Assembly (NCBI RefSeq): GCF_041052385.1
Contig: NZ_CP163439.1
Coordinates: forward strand, 5,755,001-5,819,000
Direction of reading: 5' to 3'
Length of the DNA: 64,000 nucleotides
From: Streptomyces sp. R28
Lineage (GTDB): Bacteria; Actinomycetota; Actinomycetes; Streptomycetales; Streptomycetaceae
Position 1 is the first letter of the stretch, and every line of letters begins with the position of its first letter. This document shows positions 16,620 through 26,399 of this stretch, in pieces. The notes under the pieces were generated by a model. The model saw nothing but the letters and a program-made list of their open reading frames with translations, had not been told where the DNA came from and did not search any database. The translations under genes and the position numbers were made by a program.

Positions 16620-17531
16620 ATGAGTACTGCACTGGTGTGGATCGTACGGCTGTGCGCGTCGGCGGGGTGGATCGCGACGGCCGTCGCGTGTACGTGGCTG
16701 CTGGGGGCGAGCGCCATGTCGCGGCCCTGGCACGAGCCCCTCGTCTGGGGCGCGGTCGCCGCGGGATGTGCGGTGGTGCGTGCGATCGCGCTGTGGGGGC
16801 TGCGCGACGAGCCCGACGACGACGCGTTCAAGGGCGACCTCTGGGTCAAGCTCCGCACGGGGGCGGTCTGGCTGCTCGTGACATTCTCCTCCGCCGTGTT
16901 CTTCGTCGCCCTGCTCACGTCCGCCAATGCGGGGGAGAAGCTCGACGCCCTGCGCGACGCCGGAGCCGAGGTCAGCAGCGCAAGGGTCGTGGAGCGGCAG
17001 TCGACCCGCGAGGAGTCCGACGGCGAAGGCGGCGTGAAGGGGTACGCGTCACGGCTGGTGGTCTCCGTGCCCGGCGGTGCCGAGCGGCTCACCGTGCGCG
17101 GCGCGTACACGTACGAGAAGCCGCGCCGGGGAACCGAGCTCGACGTCCTGTGGGCCCGGTCCGCGCTGGAGCTCGGCGGGTACGCCAACGAGAGCAAGGA
17201 CCTGCACGCGCTCGCCGGGAATCGCTGGAGTGCCTTCCAGGACGACGAGTTGGGCACCGGGTCGGTGATCGCCTTCGTCGTCATCGGGCTCATCGGCGCC
17301 GTCCTGGGCCTTGTGTTCACCCTCGTGCCCGACGCCTACGACCTTCAGGAACTGGCCTGGTCGGCCCCGCTCCAGACCGTGCGCGCCGTGCTGGCCGGGG
17401 CGCTGTTCTGGGGCTGGCTTCCCCTGCTGCTGGGACAGACCCCGAGCATCCCCCAGATGCTCTGCGTCATCGGCGCGTTCGTCCTCGTCCTGCTCGGCCA
17501 CGTCTTCACCTCGGTCCGCAGCGTCGGCTGA
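16620..17531 (+). CDS. Hypothetical membrane protein with an extracytoplasmic domain
   Basis: A 303-residue protein from ATG 16620 with a GGGGGAGGG site just upstream. Two or three N-terminal helices (RLCASAGWIATAVACTWLLG; WLLVTFSSAVFFVALL) precede a polar domain of about 100 residues that includes SARVVERQSTREESDGEGG. Helices near VIAFVVIGLIGAVLG, AVLAGALFWGWLPLLL and MLCVIGAFVLVLLGHVF follow. No catalytic motif is recognised. It is divergent from the zinc-ribbon gene and followed by a strong bidirectional terminator. Confidence 0.65.
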   Translation: MSTALVWIVRLCASAGWIATAVACTWLLGASAMSRPWHEPLVWGAVAAGCAVVRAIALWGLRDEPDDDAFKGDLWVKLRTGAVWLLVTFSSAVFFVALLTSANAGEKLDALRDAGAEVSSARVVERQSTREESDGEGGVKGYASRLVVSVPGGAERLTVRGAYTYEKPRRGTELDVLWARSALELGGYANESKDLHALAGNRWSAFQDDELGTGSVIAFVVIGLIGAVLGLVFTLVPDAYDLQELAWSAPLQTVRAVLAGALFWGWLPLLLGQTPSIPQMLCVIGAFVLVLLGHVFTSVRSVG

Positions 17532-17538
17532 CATACGA

Positions 17539-17573
17539 CGGCGCCCCCTGCCCGAGATGGACAGGGGGCGCCG
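17539..17573. terminator. Bidirectional terminator
   Basis: Perfect 12-bp stem CGGCGCCCCCTG (17539-17550) and CAGGGGGCGCCG (17562-17573) between the convergent membrane-protein gene and the EtfD-like gene. Confidence 0.75.
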
Positions 17574-17588
17574 GGACGGCCGTAGCGG

Positions 17589-19871
17589 CTACTTCACCGG
17601 CTCGGGCTCCGGCTCGCTCTCCGTCTTCGCCGCGTCTTCCGGGTCCACCGGCGTCTTGACCGAGTCCAGCAGCAGCTGGGCGACGTCGACGACCTGGATG
17701 GACTCCTTGGCCTTGCCGTCGTTCTTCTTGCCGTTGACCGAGTCGGTCAGCATGACGAGGCAGAACGGGCAGGCCGTCGAGACGATGTCCGGGTTGACCG
17801 AGAGAGCTTCATCGACACGCTCGTTGTTGATGCGCTTGCCGATCCGCTCCTCCATCCACATCCGCGCACCACCGGCACCACAGCAGAAGCCGCGCTCCTT
17901 GTGACGGTGCATCTCCTCGTTGCGGATGCCCGGGACGCTGGCGATGATCTCGCGCGGGGGCGAGTAGATCTTGTTGTGGCGGCCCAGGTAGCAGGGGTCG
18001 TGGTAGGTGATGATGCCCTCGACCGGGGTCACCGGGACCAGCTTGCCCTCGTCCACCAGGTGCTGGAGCAGCTGGGTGTGGTGGATGACCTCGTAGTCGC
18101 CGCCGATCTGCGGGTACTCGTTGCCGATCGTGTTGAGGCAGTGCGGGCAGGTGGCGACGATCTTCTTCGCCGACTTCGGCTTCTTCGACTCGGGCGTGAC
18201 ATTGCCCTCGTCGTCCGTCTCCTCGCCGAACGCCATGTTCAGCGCCATGACGTTCTCCATGCCGAGCTCCTGGAAGAGGGGCTCGTTGCCGAGGCGGCGG
18301 GCGGAGTCACCGGTGCACTTCTCGTCGCCGCCCATGATCGCGAACTTCACGCCCGCGATGTGGAGGAGTTCGGCGAAGGCCTTCGTCGTCTTCTTGGCGC
18401 GGTCCTCGAGGGCACCCGCGCAGCCGACCCAGTAGAGGTACTCGACCTCGGTGAGGTCCTCGATGTCCTTGCCGACGACCGGGATCTCGAAGTCGACTTC
18501 CTTCAGCCACTCCAGGCGCTGCTTCTTGGCCAGACCCCAGGGGTTGCCCTTCTTCTCCAGGTTCTTGAGCATCGTGCCCGCCTCGGACGGGAACGCGCTC
18601 TCGATCATCACCTGGTAGCGGCGCATGTCGACGATGTGGTCGATGTGCTCGATGTCCACCGGGCACTGCTCGACGCAGGCGCCGCAGGTGGTGCAGGACC
18701 ACAGGACGTCAGGGTCGATGACGCCGTTCTCTTCCACGGTGCCGATCAGCGGGCGCTCGGCCTCCGCGAGGGCGGCCGCGGGGACGTCCGCCAGCTGCTC
18801 CTCGGACGCCTTCTCCTCGCCCTCCATCGTCTTGCCGCCACCGGCCAGCAGGTACGGCGCCTTGGCGTGCGCGTGGTCGCGCAGCGACATGATCAGGAGC
18901 TTGGGGGAGAGGGGCTTGCCCGTGTTCCAGGCGGGGCACTGCGACTGGCAGCGACCGCACTCGGTGCAGGTGGAGAAGTCCAGCAGGCCCTTCCAGGAGA
19001 ACTGCTCGACCTGGGAGACACCGAAGACGTCGTCCTCGCCGGGGTCGGTGAAGTCGATCGGCTTGCCGCCGGAGGTCATGGGCTGGAGGGCGCCGAGTGC
19101 CGTCTCACCCGTCGCGTTGCGCTTGAACCAGATGTTCGGGAAGCCCAGGAAGCGGTGCCAGGCCACACCCATGTTGGTGTTGAGCGAGACCGTGATCATC
19201 CAGATGAACGAGACGCTGATCTTGACCATCGCCGTGAAGTAGACGAGGTTCTGCAGCGTGCCGACCGACAGGCCCTTGAAGGCCAGGACCAGCGGGTACG
19301 AGGCGAAGTACCCGGCCTCGTAGCCCTCGACGTGGTGGATCGCACCCTCGAGGCCGCGCAGCACGTAGATCGCGAGGCCGATGGTGAGGATGACGTACTC
19401 GACGAAGTAGGCCTGGCCGGCCTTGGAGCCCGCGAAGCGGGACTTGCGGCCTGCCCGCGACGGCAGGCTCAGCAGGCGGATCACGATGAGTACGGCGATG
19501 CCCAGGATGGTCATCACGCCGATGAACTCGGTGTACATCTCGAACGGCAGGAAGTCGCCGATGACCGGCAGCACCCAGTCGGCCTGGAAGAGCTGGCCGA
19601 ACGCCTGGGCCAGGGTCGGCGGCAGCGTCAGGAAGCCGACGGCCACGAACCAGTGGGCGAAGCCGACGATGCCCCACCTGTTCATCCGGGTGTGGCCGAG
19701 GAACTCCCGCACCAGGGTCACACTGCGCTGGTAGGGGTTGTCGGTCCGGGTGCCGGCGGGCACGGGCTGGCCGAGCTTGAAGTACCGGACGAACTGGCCG
19801 ATGGCGCGTGCGAGCAGCGCAACGCCGACCACGGTCAGCACCAGCGACACGATGATCGCGGCGAGTTGCAT
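17589..19871 (-). CDS. etfD: Membrane iron-sulfur reductase, EtfD type (HdrDE/GlpC-like)
   Basis: A 760-residue protein. The N-terminal about 270 residues form five or six helices of a nitrate-reductase-gamma-like cytochrome b domain. Two ferredoxin-type motifs follow (CTECGRCQSQCP and CTTCGACVEQCP). Two CCG cysteine-rich domains are then seen around YWVGCAGA, ATCPHCLNT, YHDPCYLGRH and FCCGAGGARMW. This order matches the mycobacterial Rv0338c protein, which accepts electrons from electron-transfer flavoprotein during fatty-acid oxidation and passes them to menaquinone. The etfBA genes are not in the window. The C-terminal tail is acidic and low-complexity. Family assignment is firm; the ETF link is inferred from the orthologue. 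Confidence 0.85.
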   Translation of the reverse strand: MQLAAIIVSLVLTVVGVALLARAIGQFVRYFKLGQPVPAGTRTDNPYQRSVTLVREFLGHTRMNRWGIVGFAHWFVAVGFLTLPPTLAQAFGQLFQADWVLPVIGDFLPFEMYTEFIGVMTILGIAVLIVIRLLSLPSRAGRKSRFAGSKAGQAYFVEYVILTIGLAIYVLRGLEGAIHHVEGYEAGYFASYPLVLAFKGLSVGTLQNLVYFTAMVKISVSFIWMITVSLNTNMGVAWHRFLGFPNIWFKRNATGETALGALQPMTSGGKPIDFTDPGEDDVFGVSQVEQFSWKGLLDFSTCTECGRCQSQCPAWNTGKPLSPKLLIMSLRDHAHAKAPYLLAGGGKTMEGEEKASEEQLADVPAAALAEAERPLIGTVEENGVIDPDVLWSCTTCGACVEQCPVDIEHIDHIVDMRRYQVMIESAFPSEAGTMLKNLEKKGNPWGLAKKQRLEWLKEVDFEIPVVGKDIEDLTEVEYLYWVGCAGALEDRAKKTTKAFAELLHIAGVKFAIMGGDEKCTGDSARRLGNEPLFQELGMENVMALNMAFGEETDDEGNVTPESKKPKSAKKIVATCPHCLNTIGNEYPQIGGDYEVIHHTQLLQHLVDEGKLVPVTPVEGIITYHDPCYLGRHNKIYSPPREIIASVPGIRNEEMHRHKERGFCCGAGGARMWMEERIGKRINNERVDEALSVNPDIVSTACPFCLVMLTDSVNGKKNDGKAKESIQVVDVAQLLLDSVKTPVDPEDAAKTESEPEPEPVK

Positions 19872-20089
19872 TTCGGGGCTCCTCGGGCCTGCGAGGGGTG
19901 GTTCGAGGGGGTCCTCGACATTACGGAGGCGACATTACTAAGCGGTAACTTAATCAGTCCGTCTGAGACTACCCGCATCCTCTGCCGCACTGTAGCCAGG
20001 TGCGGAGTGATGTGAGTCGCTGAGGGTTGCCTTAAGAACCGATCGTGTTATTCATCCCGAAATGGTATATACGGCACTAACCTAGCCTG
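19872..20089. promoter_or_regulatory. Divergent intergenic region with a short dyad
   Basis: The 218-bp gap must carry promoters for both the EtfD-like gene and the GT4-like gene. An imperfect dyad, TTACT-AAGC-GGTAA at 19935-19948, could be a TetR-type operator for the EtfD-like gene. On the right, TAACCT (20078-20083) ends 6 nt before the GTG at 20090, suggesting a leaderless transcript. Confidence 0.4.
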
Positions 20090-21154
20090 GTGCTTTACGG
20101 GATCGCAGCCGCCACCACCTCTCTCCTCCTCGCCGCCTTCCTCGCGGCGCTGCTCCGGCTGCCCGCCCTGCGTCTCGGCATCGTCGACCGTCGGCGCCAG
20201 CGGCCGCTGCCGTTGCTCGGCGGTGCCGGCGTCGTGCTCGTCACCTGCCTGGTCGTCGCCGCGGGGGAGTGGACGGGCTTCGCCCCGCTGGGTCCCCAGG
20301 TCGAGCGGCTGCTGATGGCCGCCGGCGCCGTCGCCGTGCTCGGGCTGGTCGCCGACGTGCGGCGGGTGAAGGCGCGGTTCCTGGTCGGCGGTACCGCCGT
20401 GGCGGCGGCCTGTGTGGTGCCGTACAGCGAGACGGGCTTCCTGTTCGGTCTGCCCGCCGTCGGCTGGATCGTCCTTGTCGCCGTCGGGTTCAAGGCGCTC
20501 GACCATGCGGACGGGCTGGCCGGCACCGTCGGGGTCGTCACCGCCTTCGGTGTCGGGCTGCTGGCGGCGGCCGAGGTGATGGACGAACTGGCCGTGCTGC
20601 TGAGTGTGCTGGCCGCCGCCCTGACCGGTTTCCTCATGCACAACTGGCATCCCGCGCGGATCGGGCTCGGGGCGTGCGGGTCCCTGTTCGTCGGGTTCGT
20701 GCTGGCGTCGACGGCCGTGATGACCCGTACCGGACACGACCCGGTGTCGAGCGTGGGGGTGCTCTACGCGCTCACCGCGCTGGCCACCGCCGACGTCCTC
20801 CTGGTGGCGCTGTCCCGTCGGCTGGCCGGGCGGCCGCTGCTGCGGGGTGGCCCCGACCATCTCGCCCATCGGCTGCGCCGGGTCGGCCTGACCCCGCCGG
20901 CCGCGACCGTCGTCCTGGGTCTCGCGGCCTTCTCCGGGGTCTTCGTCGGCGTTCTCGTGCACATGGGATGGATTGCCGAGTCGGGGGTGTTCTGGGTGGG
21001 GGCGGGCGCCCTCGTCGCCGTGTTCGGACTCCTGCTCATCAAGCCCTACGCGCCTCGCCGTCAACCCTCTTTTCCCGTAGGGGGTTCCGTTCGGCCGCCG
21101 GCGCAGGCTACATCTACGCAGGTCAGAGCCCAGTTGCGTGTAAGGAACGGATAA
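20090..21154 (+). CDS. GT4/WecA-MraY-like membrane protein with degenerate active-site motifs
   Basis: A 354-residue polytopic protein with about ten helices and the overall plan of polyprenyl-phosphate GlcNAc-1-phosphate transferases (glycosyltransferase family 4). The landmarks are present but altered. The usual GLxDD loop is GLVADVRRV (about 85-93). The NLxDGLDGLA motif is KALDHADGLAG (about 135-145). The usual GDxGS is GACGSLF (about 194-200), lacking the Asp. Loss of three acidic residues suggests a non-catalytic or altered relative. GTG 20090 follows a -10-like TAACCT by 6 nt. It sits upstream of dnaK but has its own promoter. Confidence 0.7.
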   Translation: MLYGIAAATTSLLLAAFLAALLRLPALRLGIVDRRRQRPLPLLGGAGVVLVTCLVVAAGEWTGFAPLGPQVERLLMAAGAVAVLGLVADVRRVKARFLVGGTAVAAACVVPYSETGFLFGLPAVGWIVLVAVGFKALDHADGLAGTVGVVTAFGVGLLAAAEVMDELAVLLSVLAAALTGFLMHNWHPARIGLGACGSLFVGFVLASTAVMTRTGHDPVSSVGVLYALTALATADVLLVALSRRLAGRPLLRGGPDHLAHRLRRVGLTPPAATVVLGLAAFSGVFVGVLVHMGWIAESGVFWVGAGALVAVFGLLLIKPYAPRRQPSFPVGGSVRPPAQATSTQVRAQLRVRNG

Positions 21155-21156
21155 GA

Positions 21157-21177
21157 GTTGAGTGGGGTCGACTCAGC
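21157..21177 (+). promoter_or_regulatory. Imperfect HAIR upstream of dnaK
   Basis: GTTGAGT-N7-ACTCAGC keeps the 7-nt spacing and most bases of the HspR operator CTTGAGT-N7-ACTCAAG. It lies just upstream of the -35 element, so HspR could bind here cooperatively with the perfect site downstream. Confidence 0.65.
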
Positions 21178-21181
21178 TCTG

Positions 21182-21229
21182 TTGACCGGGCGGGGGCCGT
21201 CATGCACACTTGAGTCCGTTCCACTCAAG
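21182..21229 (+). promoter_or_regulatory. dnaK promoter with a perfect HAIR (HspR operator)
   Basis: TTGACC at 21182-21187 and CACACT at 21205-21210 are 17 bp apart and form a plausible promoter. The perfect operator CTTGAGT-CCGTTCC-ACTCAAG occupies 21209-21229, overlapping the -10 end and transcription start. HspR bound there, with DnaK as co-repressor as known in S. coelicolor, would block initiation until heat or misfolding titrates DnaK. Confidence 0.88.
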
Positions 21230-21248
21230 TCAGCTGGAGGAATCAACC

Positions 21249-23101
<1,853 letters not shown>

Positions 23102-23105
<4 letters not shown>

Positions 23106-23752
23106 CGGAGGAGACCCCGGGCTTCGACGAGAAGCCTGACGTCCCCTCCGGCGCCACCCCTGAAGACGCCGAGCCGGCGGCCGCTCCCCAGGAGGGGGCG
23201 GCTCCGGCCGGGGACGCATCAGCGCAGATCGCCGGTCTGACGGCCCAGCTGGACCAGGTGCGCAAGGCGCTCGAAGAGCGCACCGCGGACCTCCAGCGGC
23301 TTCAGGCCGAGTTCCAGAACTACCGCCGCCGCGTCGAGCGCGACCGGATCACGGTCAAGGAGATCGCCATCGCGAACCTCCTGACCGAGCTCCTGCCCGT
23401 GCTCGACGACATCGGCCGCGCGCGGGAACACGGCGAACTCGTCGGCGGATTCAAGTCCGTCGGGGAGTCGCTGGAGACCGTCGCGGCGAAGATGGGCCTG
23501 CAGCAGTTCGGCAAGGAGGGCGAGCCCTTCGACCCGACGATCCACGAGGCCCTGATGCACAGTTACGCGCCGGACGTCACCGAGACGACCTGCGTGGCGA
23601 TCCTGCAGCCCGGGTACCGCATCGGCGAGCGCACCATCCGCCCCGCGCGGGTGGCCGTCGCCGAGCCCCAGCCGGGCGCGCAGACGGTCAAGGCCGACGA
23701 GGCGACCGAGGCGGCCGACGACAAGGAGAGCGGTGGCCCGGACGAGGGCTGA
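23102..23752 (+). CDS. grpE: Nucleotide exchange factor GrpE
   Basis: A 216-residue protein whose GTG start overlaps the dnaK stop (GTGA). An acidic, disordered N-terminus is followed by a long dimerising helix (QLDQVRKALEERTADLQRLQ). The GrpE core then contains FQNYRRRVERDR, LLPVLDDIGRAREHGELVGG and FDPTIHEALMH, and ends in the beta-domain with GYRIGERTIRPARVAV. It releases ADP from DnaK, resetting the chaperone cycle, and the helix pair can act as a thermosensor. Its place between dnaK and dnaJ is the standard actinobacterial order. Confidence 0.97.
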
Positions 23753-23785
23753 CGTTGAACCGAGGAGAGAGGAGGGGCGTCGAGG

Positions 23786-24970
23786 ATGAGCACCAAGGAC
23801 TTCATCGAGAAGGACTTCTACAAGGTCCTCGGCGTCCCCAAGGACGCCACCGAGGCCGAGATCAAGAAGGCCTACCGCAAGCTCGCCCGTGAGTACCACC
23901 CGGACGCCAACAAGGGCAATGCCAAGGCGGAGGAGCGCTTCAAGGAGATCTCCGAGGCGAACGACATCCTCGGTGACCCCAAGAAGCGCAAGGAGTACGA
24001 CGAGGCCCGCGCCCTCTTCGGCAACGGCGGCTTCCGCCCGGGGCCGGGCGGCGCGGGCGGCTCCTTCAACTTCGACCTGGGCGACCTCTTCGGAGGCGGC
24101 GCCCAGGGCGGCGGACAAGGGGGAGCCGGCGGCTTCGGCGGCGGACTCGGTGACGTCTTCGGGGGCCTGTTCAATCGCGGCGGTACGGGCACGACCCGGA
24201 CCCAGCCCCGGCGCGGCCAGGACATCGACACCGAGGTCAGTCTCAGCTTCACCGAGGCGATCGAGGGCGCGACGGTCCCGCTGCGCATGTCCTCGCAGTC
24301 GCCGTGCAAGGCGTGTGCGGGCACCGGCGACAAGAACGGCACACCGCGGGTGTGCCCGACCTGCGTCGGCACCGGCCAGGTGGCGCGGGGTTCCGGTGGC
24401 GGCTTCTCCCTCACCGACCCCTGCCCGGACTGCAAGGGGCGCGGCCTGATGGCCGAGCACCCGTGTCTGGAGTGCAAGGGCAGCGGCCGCGCGAAGTCGT
24501 CCAGGACCATGCAGGTCCGCATCCCGGCCGGGGTGTCGGACGGCCAGCGCATCCGCCTGCGCGGCAAGGGCGCACCCGGCGAGCGCGGCGGCCCGGCCGG
24601 CGACCTGTACGTCACCGTGCACGTCGAGGCGCACCCGGTGTTCGGCCGCAAGGACGACAACCTCACGGTGACCGTCCCCGTGACCTTCACGGAGGCAGCC
24701 CTCGGCGGCGAGGTCAGGGTCCCCACCCTGGGCGGACCGCCGGTCACCCTGAAACTGCCGCCCGGCACGCCCAACGGCCGCACCATGCGGGCGCGGGGCA
24801 AGGGCGCGGTCCGTAAGGACGGCACCCGCGGCGACCTCCTGGTCACCGTCGAGGTGAGTGTTCCGACGGACCTGACGGGGAAGGCTCGTGACGCACTCGA
24901 GGCGTATCGCGAGGCGACCGCGGGCGAGGACCCGCGGGCGGAGCTGTTCCAGGCCGCGAAGGGAGCATGA
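23786..24970 (+). CDS. dnaJ: Chaperone DnaJ (Hsp40), type I
   Basis: A 394-residue J protein starting at ATG 23786, 33 bp after grpE, with GAGGAGGGG-like bases upstream. The J domain has the HPD triad in LAREYHPDANKG. A Gly/Phe-rich stretch follows (about residues 75-130). Four zinc-centre repeats are visible (CKACAGTG, CPTCVGTG, CPDCKGRG, CLECKGSG), and the C-terminal peptide-binding domains end it. It delivers substrates to DnaK and stimulates its ATPase. The last codons overlap the hspR start, so the repressor is made from the same message. Confidence 0.97.
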   Translation: MSTKDFIEKDFYKVLGVPKDATEAEIKKAYRKLAREYHPDANKGNAKAEERFKEISEANDILGDPKKRKEYDEARALFGNGGFRPGPGGAGGSFNFDLGDLFGGGAQGGGQGGAGGFGGGLGDVFGGLFNRGGTGTTRTQPRRGQDIDTEVSLSFTEAIEGATVPLRMSSQSPCKACAGTGDKNGTPRVCPTCVGTGQVARGSGGGFSLTDPCPDCKGRGLMAEHPCLECKGSGRAKSSRTMQVRIPAGVSDGQRIRLRGKGAPGERGGPAGDLYVTVHVEAHPVFGRKDDNLTVTVPVTFTEAALGGEVRVPTLGGPPVTLKLPPGTPNGRTMRARGKGAVRKDGTRGDLLVTVEVSVPTDLTGKARDALEAYREATAGEDPRAELFQAAKGA

Positions 24971-25428
24971 GTGAGATGGACGGTCGTCGACGCAACCCGT
25001 ATGAACTGACCGAGGAAACCCCGGTCTACGTCATCTCGGTGGCGGCCCAGCTCTCCGGCCTGCACCCGCAGACGCTGCGCCAGTACGACCGTCTGGGCCT
25101 GGTGTCTCCGGACCGCACGGCCGGCCGGGGCCGCCGTTACTCGGCCCGCGACATCGAACTGCTGCGTACGGTCCAGCAGTTGTCGCAGGACGAGGGCATC
25201 AACCTGGCAGGCATCAAGCGCATCATCGAACTGGAGAACCAGGTCGCCGCGCTCCAGTCCCGGGTCGCCGAAATGCAGGCGGCCCTGGACGGCGCGGCGG
25301 CGGCGATGCAGCAACGCGAGGCGGCGGTGCACGCGTCGTACCGCCGGGACCTGGTGCCGTATCAGGAGGTCCAGCAGACCAGCGCGCTGGTGGTCTGGCG
25401 ACCGAAGCGGCAGCAGTCCTCGGACTGA
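24967..25428 (+). CDS. hspR: Heat-shock repressor HspR (MerR family)
   Basis: A 153-residue MerR-type repressor starting in an ATGA overlap with dnaJ. The winged-helix region includes YVISVAAQLSGLHPQTLRQY and DRLGLVSPDRTAGRGRRYS. The dimer helix includes LQSRVAEMQAALDGAAAAM. It binds HAIR operators; perfect or near-perfect copies lie before dnaK and clpB in this window, making an autoregulated circuit in which DnaK acts as co-repressor. The C-terminal tail ends RPKRQQSSD. Confidence 0.97.
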   Translation: MSEMDGRRRNPYELTEETPVYVISVAAQLSGLHPQTLRQYDRLGLVSPDRTAGRGRRYSARDIELLRTVQQLSQDEGINLAGIKRIIELENQVAALQSRVAEMQAALDGAAAAMQQREAAVHASYRRDLVPYQEVQQTSALVVWRPKRQQSSD

Positions 25429-25444
25429 CGGCCAGTCAACTCAC

Positions 25445-25495
25445 GCCCTGGGCCCGCAGGTTCACCGGATTCACCGGAACCTGCGGGCCCAGGGC
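25445..25495 (+). terminator. Terminator of the dnaK operon
   Basis: A perfect 19-bp stem at 25445-25463 paired with 25477-25495 (arm GCCCTGGGCCCGCAGGTTC), 13-nt loop, 17 bp after the hspR stop. It is the strongest hairpin seen in the window. Confidence 0.88.
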
Positions 25496-25499
25496 CTTG

Positions 25500-25530
25500 T
25501 TGACCTCAAGCTCGGTTGAGGTCCTAGCGT
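25500..25530 (+). promoter_or_regulatory. SoxR/MerR-type promoter with a 19-bp spacer
   Basis: TTGACC (25500-25505) and TAGCGT (25525-25530) are separated by 19 bp. The spacer holds the dyad GACCTCAA-N6-TTGAGGTC (25502-25523), including CCTCAAGCTCGGTTGAGG, which closely fits SoxR boxes. An over-long spacer with a central dyad is the hallmark of MerR-family activation. The -10 ends 7 nt before the ATG, so the transcript is probably leaderless. Confidence 0.78.
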
Positions 25531-25537
25531 CACCCTC

Positions 25538-26371
25538 ATGATTCTCGTGACCGGGGCCACCGGAAACACAGGAAGCGCCCTCGTGAAGGAACTCCGGGCG
25601 ATCGGCGCCGGCCCGTTGAGAGGGCTCACCCGGGACGCCATGCGGGTCGTGTTCCCGGAAGGCGTCGAAGCCGTCGAGGGCGACCTCGCCCGGGCGGCTT
25701 CACTGAAGCCCGCGCTGGACGGGGTGCGTTCGCTGTTCCTCGTCTCGCGCGTGGGCGCGGACGCCGAGATCCTCGACGCCGCCCGGCAGGCGGGGGTGGA
25801 CCATGTGGTGCTGGTGTCGTCCATCACCGTCCTGACCCATCCGCACCTGGGCCCCGCCGAAGAGAACCTGGCCGTCGAGCGCCTGCTCAAGGACAGCGGC
25901 ATGGCCTGGACGATCCTGCGGCCGACGCAGTTCGCCTCGAACGCCCTGTGGTGGGCGGAGGCGATCCGCGCCCACGAAGCGGTCCGGCTGCCTTACGCGG
26001 ACATCGGCCTGCCCACGATCCACCCCGCGGACATCGCATCGGTGGCCCGGGTGGCGCTGACCGGGCCCGGCCATCGAGGGCAGACGTACGCGCTGACCGG
26101 CCCGGAGCGGATCACGGCCCGGCAGCAGGTCGCGGCCATCGCAAGAACACTGGGCCGGGAAGTGCCGCTCGCCGAGATCAGCCGGGTGGAGGCCCACCGC
26201 GACATGGCCGCGTTCATGGGCGACGAGGCCGCGGACGCGGTGCTCGATGTGACGGGCGGCGACGCCAACGACGAACTGCTCATGGTGCGCGACACCGTCT
26301 CCCGGGTCGTCGGTGCCCCGGCCAGGACGTTCCGGCAGTGGGCGGAGGAGCACACAGCCGCCTTCCGCTGA
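25538..26371 (+). CDS. NmrA-like NAD(P)-binding oxidoreductase, probable SoxR target
   Basis: A 277-residue atypical short-chain dehydrogenase. The Rossmann motif GATGNTGSALV lies at residues 6-16, followed by VEGDLARAASL, VVLVSSITVLTHPH and the substrate-side segment WTILRPTQFASNALW. Members reduce quinones or sense NADP(H). The gene is single and starts 7 nt after the -10 of a MerR-type promoter carrying a SoxR-box-like dyad. As I recall, an NmrA-like dehydratase is among the small SoxR regulon of S. coelicolor, whose SoxR responds to redox-active secondary metabolites. That fits, though the soxR gene itself is not in the window. Confidence 0.87.
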   Translation: MILVTGATGNTGSALVKELRAIGAGPLRGLTRDAMRVVFPEGVEAVEGDLARAASLKPALDGVRSLFLVSRVGADAEILDAARQAGVDHVVLVSSITVLTHPHLGPAEENLAVERLLKDSGMAWTILRPTQFASNALWWAEAIRAHEAVRLPYADIGLPTIHPADIASVARVALTGPGHRGQTYALTGPERITARQQVAAIARTLGREVPLAEISRVEAHRDMAAFMGDEAADAVLDVTGGDANDELLMVRDTVSRVVGAPARTFRQWAEEHTAAFR

Positions 26372-26399
26372 GCTGCCGCGCGGCTGACCGGGGCCGGGG

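Noticed and set aside
17901..20015. 704-codon frame opposite the EtfD-like gene
   Set aside because: Antisense shadow with biased composition; the Cys motifs on the other strand are decisive.
25502..25523. HspR operator before the NmrA-like gene
   Set aside because: Half-sites are inverted relative to HAIR (CTCAA...TTGAG instead of TTGAG...CTCAA) and the spacing differs; a SoxR/MerR box fits better.
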